A DNA stretch of 64,000 nucleotides from GCA-2746605 sp963710615 (GTDB lineage: Bacteria; Bacteroidota; Ignavibacteria; Ignavibacteriales; Melioribacteraceae): positions 62,001 through 126,000 of the forward strand of contig CAVQBF010000010.1 in NCBI GenBank assembly GCA_963710615.1. The letters are read 5' to 3'. The notes under the pieces are model-generated. The model was not told where the DNA came from. It searched no databases and saw nothing but the letters and a program-made list of their open reading frames with translations. Below are positions 46,024 through 55,635 of this stretch, piece by piece. The translations under genes were made by a program, and so were the position numbers. Position 1 is the first letter of the stretch. Each line of letters opens with the position of its first letter.

Positions 46024-46715
46024 TTAATTTTCTCCTTTTTGCTTTTCAATCTACCTAGTACTTTTTCAGATGTTAATTCTCTTAGTGCGTCATTTGCAAT
46101 CCATTTTGCTGATTTGGAATTTGACTCTAATAATCTATTACAAACATTAGTGGCTTCTTTATTCAGATTGATGTTTCTTTTACCTATCTGACGCAAAGCC
46201 CAATTAACAGCTTTCTTCACAAAATTTCGCTCATCAACTGAATATCTTTCAATTATTGAAAAGTAGGCAATAAACTGTTCATCATTCATTTCATTATTAT
46301 GAACAGATAATACTGCCATTAATACAAAGCCGGCACGTCTTACGAATTCTTCCTCTCTTTCAGCCCATTGAAAAGATTTCTCAATTGCAAAGGGGGTTTT
46401 GCCAAATAAATTATTACAGCATTGATCACATAAATCCCACGAGTTAAAATCCTTCACCCATTTATCCATTTGCGATTTTGTAACTTTCTCCGGCTCATCA
46501 ATCATTGTAGCTAAAATTCTTACCTCGTGGATGCCTGAATTCCATAAATCTAATGCAAGTTTGTGATTTTTACCAATCTCTCTTGCGGTTTTCCTTAAGT
46601 GTGGAATTGAGATTCCCAAAGCAGAATTCGGGTTAATTCCAAAGCGTGCCATTCCCTCTATATTGGAAAGGTTCTTTAATTTCTTTAGGTCAGAAATAAT
46701 TTGATTAGAATTCAT
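46020..46715 (-). CDS. AlkD-type DNA alkylation repair protein (HEAT-like)
   Basis: The 231-residue, all-helical protein has the AlkD-family pattern: GISIPHLRKTAREIGKNH, EVRILATMI, WDLCDQCCNNLFG, ERNFVKKAVNWALRQIGKRN. It would excise alkylated bases (3- and 7-alkyl purines) without a base-flipping pocket, though members of this branch are less well studied. It starts at the stop of the DUF6544-like gene and overlaps the zinc-ribbon gene by 4 bp. Confidence 0.82.
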   Translation of the reverse strand: MNSNQIISDLKKLKNLSNIEGMARFGINPNSALGISIPHLRKTAREIGKNHKLALDLWNSGIHEVRILATMIDEPEKVTKSQMDKWVKDFNSWDLCDQCCNNLFGKTPFAIEKSFQWAEREEEFVRRAGFVLMAVLSVHNNEMNDEQFIAYFSIIERYSVDERNFVKKAVNWALRQIGKRNINLNKEATNVCNRLLESNSKSAKWIANDALRELTSEKVLGRLKSKKEKIK

Positions 46716-47554
46716 TATTCATACTCAATATTTACTATACTAAATTTACCATACATAAACTTACCGCTTTTCAAATCCCATTCAGCTTCAATATAGGTTG
46801 GTATCATAAATCCTTTTAACTTTTTATATTCCGATAAATAAATTGTGTACATGGATCTTTCATAACCTTCTTCTAAAGCTCTGTATTTATCGAATGTTTC
46901 TATCTTGCTAATTAAATTTTCTGAATTAAAAAATAACTTTGCTACAACTGATAATTCACCATCAGTAAATTTTATTTCAGCAGTATTTGAATCTAAAATA
47001 TTCCAAAGTAAGTTTTGGGATGGGAGTAATTTTGTCGGGAATAATACTGCTTCTGAGATATATCTGAATAGACCGCTTTTATCTAATTCAATTCCCCAAG
47101 AATCTGCTACGGTGATGCTACTGTTGAGCTTAATCAACATATTACCTTTTCCATTGATATAACTGTCAATTGCATTAACCCAGAAAAAATTGGAGGATTT
47201 CATTTCTGAAGCCCATAAAAAATTTGGTGAGTCTGTTGTGTAATATTGAACAGCAGTTATAGGTTTCCACTCTGATTTCACATCTGTTTTGAACTCTGCT
47301 TTTTGTTTTACAGTTATAAATTTTGGTTTATTCGTTGAATCCGCAATAGCGCTTGTAAAATAATTTTTAATTAGTTCCGGCTGATTTTTGATTTCACTAT
47401 AGGTAAATAATTCTTTATTATTAAAATCAATTGAATCTCTAAGATCACTTACAGTATTATTAATACTCATCTTCGTAAATACCGAACCACCCCAGAAAAG
47501 AAAGAGAAAAACTAAAAACAGAACCGCAAATATTGTTAATAAAAATTTTTTCAT
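46715..47554 (-). CDS. DUF6544-like protein with N-terminal membrane anchor
   Basis: The 279-residue protein has one N-terminal helix (5-25). Its domain contains INGKGNMLIKL, GELD-like D/K-SGLFRYISEAVLFPTKLLP and a C-terminal beta-rich part, as in DUF6544. Function is unknown; the anchor suggests an envelope location. It overlaps the SdiA-regulated gene by 4 bp upstream and the AlkD gene by one base downstream. Confidence 0.65.
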   Translation of the reverse strand: MKKFLLTIFAVLFLVFLFLFWGGSVFTKMSINNTVSDLRDSIDFNNKELFTYSEIKNQPELIKNYFTSAIADSTNKPKFITVKQKAEFKTDVKSEWKPITAVQYYTTDSPNFLWASEMKSSNFFWVNAIDSYINGKGNMLIKLNSSITVADSWGIELDKSGLFRYISEAVLFPTKLLPSQNLLWNILDSNTAEIKFTDGELSVVAKLFFNSENLISKIETFDKYRALEEGYERSMYTIYLSEYKKLKGFMIPTYIEAEWDLKSGKFMYGKFSIVNIEYE

Positions 47555-48300
47555 GGCAGGTGAAATACAAATAATTTTTCTAAAGGATCGGAGATTATAT
47601 ACATTATTGAATTTTCACTATCAATTGCAATACCTTCAATTTGCTTAATTTTAATCTTATACTTCTCCAAAACAGTTCCATCCAAATTGCACTTGAAAAT
47701 GGCTTTATCTTCATCACTAATAATATATAAAGAAGAATCATATTCTGCATATTGCAATCCTGAATAATCCGAAGCAAATTTTAATTTAGTTTTATTTAAT
47801 ATTTTCCCGTTTAGATCAACTTTAATTAAAAGTCCTGGATTTTTTTCTGTAATAATAAATAATGTTGAATCACTTTTATTAAACGTCACTCCTTCTAAAC
47901 CTTGATTTCTTTTCACTTTAACATCAACGGTAAATCTCTTTATTTCTTTACCAGATTTATTAAGAAATACTACTTCGCGATCTTGTTCAAGAACAGTGAC
48001 CAAAACGGTATCATTTAAAGAAGTAATACCTTCTAAATCATACCCATCAACTTTAATTGTACTTAAAGTATTACCTTTTAGATCAAGATTATATATTGTA
48101 CTATTATCATCGCTTACTGTCCAGAGAGTCTTATTTATAGTATCGAAATAGAGCCCTGAGGGTTCAGGGACCTTTACTTTTAATTCTTCAACCGGAGTTA
48201 GATTGGTTGCTGTTGCTTTTTTATTATTATTGAATAAATTGCAATAAATAATAACTGACATAAGCACTATAAAAAGTACTATTAGAATGGATTTTTTCAT
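47551..48300 (-). CDS. SdiA-regulated (YjiK-type) beta-propeller protein
   Basis: The 249-residue protein has an N-terminal signal-anchor (3-22), then repeats of a propeller blade: EPSGLYFDTINKTLWTVSDD, YDLEGITSLND, LEGVTFNKSDSTLFIITE, YSGLQYAEYDSSLYIISDE, IEGIAIDSENSIMYIISD. These are the hallmarks of the SdiA-regulated family. Role unknown; likely periplasmic. It is 1 bp from the TrpF-like gene upstream and overlaps the DUF6544-like gene by 4 bp. Confidence 0.8.
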   Translation of the reverse strand: MKKSILIVLFIVLMSVIIYCNLFNNNKKATATNLTPVEELKVKVPEPSGLYFDTINKTLWTVSDDNSTIYNLDLKGNTLSTIKVDGYDLEGITSLNDTVLVTVLEQDREVVFLNKSGKEIKRFTVDVKVKRNQGLEGVTFNKSDSTLFIITEKNPGLLIKVDLNGKILNKTKLKFASDYSGLQYAEYDSSLYIISDEDKAIFKCNLDGTVLEKYKIKIKQIEGIAIDSENSIMYIISDPLEKLFVFHLP

Positions 48301-48301
48301 T

Positions 48302-48961
48302 TTAATTTATTGAATTCAATGAGTTAAAAAATTTGGTTAATTTGTTTTTATCCAGTTTGTCGTTTGTTCTCACTCCCGAGCAAACATCAACGGAATAAGG
48401 CTTAACTGTTTTTACTGCTTCAGCAACATTGCTGGGATTTAATCCGCCAGCTAAATATATTGGGATATTGACCGTTTCTACAATTCTTTTACTTACTGAC
48501 CAGTCATGCGTTCTGCCTGTTCCACCAAGTTCCTTAATAAATAATTTATCATTACCTGAATCTAAAAGAATTGCATCAACCTCATTTTCAATTTCTTTAG
48601 CCTCGTCAATGCTAATATCATTATTTACATGTAAAACTTGAATAATTTTAATATTGGGTAAAGCCAGTTTTATATCAGAATAACTTCCATTAGTAAGTTT
48701 ATCAACTATTTGTACTGTGGTCGTTTTATACTTTTTTAACTGTTGAATTATTGAATCAGAATCTTGCTTTGATGTTAATAAAAAAGTATCAACTTTACCA
48801 GAAGCATAATTAGAAATTTCAATGATTGATTCATCACTAATAACACCAGGTCCGCTTGGCATTTCTGAAACTAATCCAATTGCCGATGCACCAAACGAGA
48901 TAGCCAATTCAGCTTCTTCAATAGTTTTAATACAGCAAATTTTTACTTTTGTTTTTTTCAT
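48302..48961 (-). CDS. phosphoribosylanthranilate isomerase-like protein
   Basis: The 219-residue TIM barrel has the N-terminal active-site block VKICCIKT, where family members read KICGIT, retaining the catalytic Cys9 with a second Cys replacing Gly. The C-terminal blocks GGTGRTHDWSVS, IYLAGGLNPSNV and YSVDVCSGVR (catalytic Asp) are intact. In tryptophan synthesis it would isomerise PRA to CdRP. No other trp gene is near, and the glycine replacement plus SEMPSGPGV (usually 'F...S.R.I') suggest a divergent paralogue with another substrate. Confidence 0.7.
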   Translation of the reverse strand: MKKTKVKICCIKTIEEAELAISFGASAIGLVSEMPSGPGVISDESIIEISNYASGKVDTFLLTSKQDSDSIIQQLKKYKTTTVQIVDKLTNGSYSDIKLALPNIKIIQVLHVNNDISIDEAKEIENEVDAILLDSGNDKLFIKELGGTGRTHDWSVSKRIVETVNIPIYLAGGLNPSNVAEAVKTVKPYSVDVCSGVRTNDKLDKNKLTKFFNSLNSIN

Positions 48962-49420
48962 ATACTACCTAAATATAATAAAACTGAAGTAGTTTTCAGA
49001 TTTAGAGATTTCTCCCTCCGAAAAATTGGGGATTCGAACAGGCCTTTGGCCATCAAGAATGACAAAACAATACATGTCATTCCGGAAATTTCGAAAGAAA
49101 TTATCCGGAATCTTCTTTTTTCTGGATTCCCAATCAAGTTGGGAATGACAAAAACAGAATTCTCATCTCGATGATAAAACTGAGGAGAGATCTCGTAACA
49201 ACTGAGTTTAGATATTTCTCACCCTGATAAATCGGGAAGTCTAAATAACAATTTGAAATTAATTGGTCGACAAATGCTACTATTTGTCATCTTGAAGGAG
49301 AGCAGCGACTGAAAGATCTCATAGCATAAAGGTTAAGAGAATTCGAACTTTCGTTTTATCAAATATGACACAAATGATCTGCGCAATTTTAGAATAAATC
49401 GAATAATGTTGAATAAAACA
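48962..49420. repeat. gene-free stretch filled with REP-like palindromic units
   Basis: This 460-bp gap holds no gene I can support. It contains at least four imperfect palindromic units: one ending near 49063 with AGAATGACA, a complete one at 49075-49150, one around 49168-49250 (GAGATCTCG..., ATATTTCTCACCCTGATAAATCGGGA), and one starting near 49285 (TTTGTCATCTTGAAGGAGAGC...AAGATCTC). The left and right ends of the units share TGTCATTC / GAATGACA. The units face different ways and look like remnants of a mobile REP-type family. Confidence 0.55.
49075..49150. repeat. REP/MITE-like palindromic repeat, 76 bp
   Basis: It begins TGTCATTCCGGAA and ends TTGGGAATGACA. It has the same plan as the copy at 45309-45388 but with different, still self-complementary stems (TCCGGA/TCCGGA, TCCCAA/TTGGGA around ATCAAG). 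Confidence 0.7.
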
Positions 49421-49459
49421 AAAAAAGTCCGGTTCCGTCATAAAGACGGACCGGACTTT
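49421..49459 (-). terminator. intrinsic terminator of the surface-protein operon
   Basis: On the minus strand AAAGTCCGGTCCGTC pairs with GACGGAACCGGACTTT (one bulged base) over a 5-nt loop and runs into a T-tract. It lies 23 bp after the stop of the last gene. Confidence 0.9.
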
Positions 49460-49482
49460 GAAAAACAGATTATGACTAAATA

Positions 49483-52099
49483 TTATTTCAATAAAGTCAT
49501 TTTCTTTGAATCAAAGAATTTACCAGCTTTAAGTGTATAAACATAAACACCACTTGATAGTTGTGATGCATCAAAGTTTACATCGTATACGCCAGCTGAC
49601 ATTTTTTCATTCAATAATGTAGCTACTTCTTGGCCTAACATGTTATAAACTTTTAATGTAACATCTTCTTGATTCTTTAATTGGAATCTGATTTGAGTAG
49701 TTGGGTTAAACGGATTTGGATAGTTTTGATCCAACGCATAACCATTTGGTAATATGTTTGGTAAGACATCAACGTCAGTTCCTATATCTGAGAAAGTAAG
49801 ATTGTCTATATACAACACATTATTTTGTGTTCTGGCGTCAGGACCAAAATCTGGTAAGAATACAAGTCGATTGAAAGTATTGCCAATTTGGTCACTAAAG
49901 TCATAGGTTAATTCCTCCCAACCATTTGTTACAGTATTTGGAATCAACTTCTCAACTGCAGGACTTGCACCTTCAAATTTAACACCAAAATTACTAATAA
50001 CCGGTTTCCAGACCATAACTCTAACTATGGCATTGGTTTCATCAAAAGTGAACTCTCCAATATCATCTGAAAACATTCCAGCCCATGGATCACCTGGGAA
50101 ACTTGCTGTAAACTCTAAAACATTGCCTGAAGTATTGGGTTCTGTCATATCTGGATTTGCAATGACTGCCCATGGTGCACCATCAGGTGCAAAAGTGGTC
50201 CATGTCCAATCTGCTCCATTTTCACCAGGTTCAAAAGTAACTGACATGTCACCGCCACCTGCTGTAACAACATCAACTAACTCATGGTCACCCATAGTAC
50301 CAAATACATTTTCTACCTTAGCTGATGCCATCATAGCAGATAAGTTTATAAAGTGATCTGCACCTACACCATTCTCATTATCATTGCCGCCTTGATTATT
50401 GGCTGCATCACCATAGTTAATTCCATATTTGTACTGAATTCTAAAACTGGTATATTGAGGGAATGTAACGTTTCCTGAGAAAATTCCATCACCGGCTGTC
50501 TCATCACCATTAGTTCCATCATCAAATAATGGAATCATTCTGTCTAACTGAGAATCAGGCCATCCGCCATCTGGCCATCTAAGCGGTTGAACTGCTCCTG
50601 TAATATGAACTGTGTTTACAGTTGTAAATGCTGTATTATTTATTGCAGAAATCGCACCTTCTGTATCTACTGTAAAGAGTATTGTACAGTCTTGGTTAAT
50701 AACATCATCTAAAGTAGCATCATTAAATGCTCTTGCAACAACTTTAAAACCAGCATCATAATCAGCTTGTGTAACAGTTGGAACTCTATTATCTCCACCT
50801 TCCCAGTTACCTGGTGTATAATAGAATTTGTAAGGTGGTAAGTTATCGCCAACTGTAGCTCTTTGTGTTTCAGTCCATTCAAATACATTTGGATTTACTG
50901 CACTTTGAACTGCATATCAGGAGCTTCACTTCCCCAGCCAAAATATTCGCCTCTTACTTCTACTGTGTCAGTAGCAGGGTCAAAGCTACCTTTTAAGATC
51001 TCAAGTTCCATATCAACTTGATAAGTAACAGACAAGTCAATTGAATCAGGAATAACATAAGGTTCATAATTATAAACAACAACTTTATTATAATTAAAAT
51101 CAGCTAAATACATTTTTGTGCCGTCAGGAGACCATGCAGCACCTCTAGGTCTATAAAATCCACCAGGCATTTAATCACCTAATGGATCACCTATTGCTGC
51201 TAACCAATACTTTCCTGTTAACATCAAAACCATACCATTGTGATCCTTTGCCATTTCCACCAGATTCACCATCATCTAACGTTACCAGCCCACAAAATCC
51301 ATCGGGACCAAAATCTAAACAACTTGGCCATAATTTTGATTTCGTCACCTTGATCAGTCGTGAAGTTTCCAAAATCACCTTAACTAGTGTAAATGGAGTT
51401 AAACCTGGTAGCATCACTATGAAACATGTCTGATACCAACACCATTATAAATTGAACCTGTATAATAGATCTTTTCCATCTGCACTAATTTCAAACGTTC
51501 TATTAATATTGAAATACAGAATCAACAGCATTACCAACGAAGTTTAAATCAGTATCAAACAGTATAGATTGGTATACCACTTGGAACAACATGACGATAC
51601 ATAAATATTGCCATCTGCAGGTGATTGAACAGCTTCGGTCAATGACCAGTTGTTATGGAGCAATCCATTTATCATAGGTTTTCCTGTTTGATAGTCAACT
51701 CTTACAACAGTATTAGCCCAAGCCAGTCATTAATAAATTACCATCATTATCAACTTCAATCCCTCTGCGACGATTAACCATTGTATCGATTGTTCCATCC
51801 GGCCATGTTAAAAATCTGATTGGTGAAAATGAAACATGTGCCTGGTAGTAGGATCTAAAACCTAAACTGGTCTTAGACCAAGAGTATCACCAGCAGTGGT
51901 AAATAGTATCTCCATCATTGCGCCATAAATTGCAAACCAAACATTTCCGTCTGGTGCAACTGCAACTCCATGAACTACCACTTGCGTCTGACTGTTCCAG
52001 TGCGTAGTTCAAGTCTAGGAAAGTTTTGTCAAAAGTTTGAGCATTTAATACTCCAACTAGTAGAAATATGCTCAAAAAGAATGTTGTCATTCTTTTCAT
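49483..52099 (-). pseudogene. propeller/CBM-like secreted protein with T9SS sorting domain, heavily frame-broken
   Basis: ATG 52099 follows a perfect AAGGAGG and starts a signal peptide (ending VLNAQ). Recognisable pieces in changing frames then give a propeller-like protein (VVVHGVAVAPDGNVWFA, IRFLTWPDGTIDTM, GIEVDNDGN, SLTEAVQSPADGNIYV). A clean part from about 51170 follows: RGAAWSPDGTKMYLADF, a starch-binding-like domain (VEVRGEYFGWG), a carbohydrate-binding-like domain and a type A sorting domain ending KKMTLLK. From about 50905 to the end the frame is unbroken; between 51175 and 52000 I count at least ten frame changes and possible in-frame stops. The intact product would be a surface-attached glycan- or nutrient-binding protein. 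Confidence 0.75.
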
Positions 52100-52159
52100 T
52101 GTGCCTCCTTGTGTGTGTGAATGATTAATTATATTCATTAAAATAACTAATAATTTTTA

Positions 52160-53415
52160 TTAAAATAAATTATTAAATATATAAAGTCTGCCAAAATGTG
52201 GTGCTCCGTTCTTTCTGGCGTTAATTCTTAAAATACTTGAAACCTCTTTTTCACTTCCATCATCTTTTGTTACAAAAATCTTTTTTAGTAGCATAAATAA
52301 ATTCTGCGTTACCCCAGGTCATTGCGTAGATACTTGGACTTAAAACACCAGGATAAAGAGGCGCAAATGAGCCGTTAGGCTGAACTACAATAATTCCAAC
52401 CGGAGCATTGGTACCTAAATATAGCTCTCCATCTGCAGAAATTTCCATCGATTGAATTTCAAAACCCGGATAATTAGCGTCAAAATCAAATATTTGCTCG
52501 GTTGCGCCCAAGAGTTTCGGAACCAGCAATCTATTTGATTTCTCCAAACACCATCAAGCGGTGTATTTGGGTCAGTTCCAGAATACTTTCCCGCAACATA
52601 AACATAATCATTAAAAACTCTAATTGCTTGAATTGTAACATCAGGGTAATCCATTACAGTACTTATAACTTTATTAGGTCTGGGGTTACTTTATAAACTG
52701 CTTTTCCGCCTCCACCGGCATAAATATTTAAATCTTGAATCGAAATCTAAATCCCATGCATTTCCTGGCAATTGGGCAAAAAGTGCATCATCACCTACAC
52801 TTGGGTCATATTTAAGTAAGAATCTAACTCCATTTAAGTAGTAAATTTCCCCGGCGGGACCCCTTAAAATCTGACTTGTTTTGTCTAAGAGTAAATTTTC
52901 AACATAAATTGATCGTTCTAAATTTTGGTCAATTTTCTCAATTTTCTTTCCGCGTAATGAAGCATAAACATTCTTCTTCTGTGTCGCATTCCAATCCATA
53001 AATATCATCAAATTCATCAAAACTGCCGTAATTGAATCATAATAGGCTCAAGAACGTATTTATCAAAAAATGCGAATTCAAGGGCTCCATCAACACTAAG
53101 TTGAATTTTTATGGAATCACCTATAATATTTGCCGGTACTGCTCTGATCATTGTAGGAGTTGCAGAAACTATTTCACCTTTTTGACCATTAAAAAATATC
53201 GCCATTTCCTCCGGGTTTGTCGAAAAATTTTGACCAGTAATTTCTAATGTATCAACTCCTGCATAAGCAAGATCAGGGAGAATGGACGTAATTACGGGGT
53301 TGGGCTTAAAGGACGCACTCGAATTGTAAATACTATCCGGGTATTCATTTTCGCACCCTGTAAAATATAAAATGAATGCTGAGAGCAACAATAATTTCAT
53401 TAACATGCGGTTCAT
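52160..53415 (-). pseudogene. IPT/TIG-domain surface lipoprotein, frame-broken
   Basis: ATG 53415 follows CTAAGGAG. The protein has a lipobox (LYFTGC), an IPT/TIG domain (about 35-115: ITSILPDLAYAGVDTLEITG, IFFNGQKGEIVSATPTMIRA), and a propeller-like remainder (GPAGEIYYLNG, NIYAGGGGKAVYKV, EISADGELYLGTNAPVG). Seven frame changes (near 53030, 52995, 52730, 52678, 52530, 52508 and 52284) are needed to read 416 residues. Six are extra bases and one is a missing base; one lies in a run of six A. It sits between the secreted FN3 protein and the propeller protein and may be a surface lipoprotein partner of the TonB receptor, in the place a SusD would occupy. Confidence 0.7.
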
Positions 53416-53471
53416 CTTTTTACTCCTTAGAAGTATATTAAAATTACAATATTTATTATCATTTGTTGGTC

Positions 53472-55624
53472 TTATCTTATTACAATAAATTTTCTAATAG
53501 CAGTGTCGCCTTTATTATATTTTTTATTTCCAGTATCTGGATCATAGTGATCTTGCAAAACTGTAAAATGTGCTAAATAAACACCACTTACAATCACTTG
53601 TCTTGATGATGAAAGAGAATTCCAGGGCTTGATCTCCACTTCCGTTATTATGGATCAATTTCATCAACCAAATCGCCTCTTTCTGTATATATCTTTATCT
53701 TACAATATCCTGGAATGTCTAAAAACATAATTTTATCCGGTTCACCAGTATATTGTAAATCCCTGGAAAGCCTTATGTTATAAGGATTTGGAACTACCCG
53801 AATATCATCTAAATTGTTTCCAGCTTGTCTTTGAAGAAAAGCAGGTTCACTAGTTTTAGTGTAAAATCTGCTGCTTTGCAATGAGCCGGTTGGATTAGTT
53901 TCTCCAGATGTATTTAGACTTCCATCCGTAAATGCGGTAATGTAATAATAATAGGAAAATCCTCTAATTGCTGTTATATCATCAAAACTATAATTTCCGG
54001 CGTTAGCTGATAAATTTCGCTAAATACGGTATCTGGTTTGCCAATTGCTCTAAAAACTTTATAACCGCCAAAATTAGACTCAGATTCAGATGGACTTGCG
54101 GTCCATGATAAACTAATTCTATCTCCACCTGAATTTACTTCAAAAACCGTTGGAGGAAGCGGTGGTTGGGGAATATTAAAACCGGAATCAAAATTTCGTT
54201 TTGCCCTTCCAAATGTTTGTAAAAGCGAATCTTTTCCTGTTAATACCCATGTATTTTTATAAACATCTTCATCAGCAGTTGTTGTTCCATCAGGCAAGTC
54301 AAAAGGACCGCATCACTTTGGTCATCATAAGCTTGCTTCCATCTAGCGCCAATAGTTTCGCATAGTTGTCTGTTTATTCCACTTACACCTTCAGCTTCTA
54401 CAATAACAATACTTTCTCCCGGTTGAAGATCATATGGTCCGTAATTCGCCCAGATATTTGTTCCACCCTTCATCATTGTGAATAGTATGGGGATCAATTT
54501 TTTCAGTTATTGAATTTGACAATAGTTTCATACATTCTATTCGTTCCACCAAGTCCCTTGTGCGGATTACCCGACAACATTGAATATAATTGAATCATCG
54601 GTGCAACATTCTGCATATCTCCAAGACTTGGATATGTATCTCCCGCATGCCAGCCAAGTACAGCAGGTTGATTAGGATTATCGGAACTATCAGTAGCACT
54701 ATTATCAACGTGTAAAAATGCAACGCCAGCATGCTGAGGTGCAGCTAAACGACCATTTCCATTAACATCCGGCCCACCAACATTATCAAAAGTATTCGTA
54801 CTTGATTGTCCAGCCCAGCCAAATCCACATCTTATCCAATCAACAATTGGGTTAGCTTCAGTTATTGATTCATTTGCATGTGGTCAGCATAATTTTCACC
54901 TCTTTTTGTAACCCACATGTGACGACCGTATGACTGTGTTCCACCAATATTTGTTGCTCCATCTCGAGAAACGCTATATCTAGTTCCCCAGCCAATTCTT
55001 ATTCCTTTGAGTGGAGCGTTCAATTCAATATTGTCATCGTAATTTGTATTACCGGTATTGGTAAATGTAAATATTTTAATAAAATAATTGTCATGGTATT
55101 CCTGACTAAACGCCCAGATTTCCCTTTTCATTGTTAGTCCAATTCTGGTATTAACAATATTTGTGATTATTCTATCTGGAATCTGATCGGGATTGTATTC
55201 ATCAATATCAGTTAAATATCTACTCGAAAGATTGTTACCATCTACAAGAATTTGTGTTGGTTCAAATTTTGCTGTTTGCTTTAATTCAACAGGGAATAGA
55301 GATTGACCAACATAATCTGCCGCAAAATAGAGACCATACTTTTCCCAATGTTCATTTTGCTCATCAGTAAAATCATCAGCCCCAACCCAAAATCTCTTGA
55401 TAACGCAGTTATCTTGAAAAGGATAATCAGCAGGCCATCTTAATCCTTCATAATAGGAATTATTCCAAGCTCGTTCTGAGCCATATGCAGAAAAATGACT
55501 TTGTAATGAACCAATACGCACATAGCGTTTTTCAGTTCCCTGCACTTGTGCATGTAAGTGACTGGGAAAGTAATATTGCAACTATGCCAGTTATGATAAA
55601 TCTGTAATATTTTTTATTTTTCAT
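53472..55624 (-). pseudogene. secreted FN3-containing surface protein (copy 1), frame-broken
   Basis: A reconstruction of 716 residues needs eight frame changes (near 55558, 54885, 54506, 54479, 54308, 53998, 53653 and 53628). It has a signal peptide (AILLSQ), a large N-terminal domain with VRIGSLQSHFSAYGSERAW and WAFSQEYHDNYFIKIFTFTN, a fibronectin-III-like domain (ISLSWTASPSESESNFGGYK), and a C-terminal block IRVVPNPYNI..SRDLQ. It ends in a sorting-domain-like strand region, VSGVYLAHFTV...AIRKFIVIR. It is a paralogue of the gene at 59790-61879. The start at 55624 has only a weak ribosome binding site and lies 11 bp after the TonB receptor stop, suggesting joint expression. Confidence 0.72.
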
Positions 55625-55635
55625 AAAGTCAATTA

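Noticed and set aside
52415..52654. Short overlapping frames in the 50.9-56.5 kb region read as separate small genes
   Set aside because: Their translated pieces join end to end into single known-domain proteins when one base is removed or added at each boundary, so they are fragments, not separate genes.
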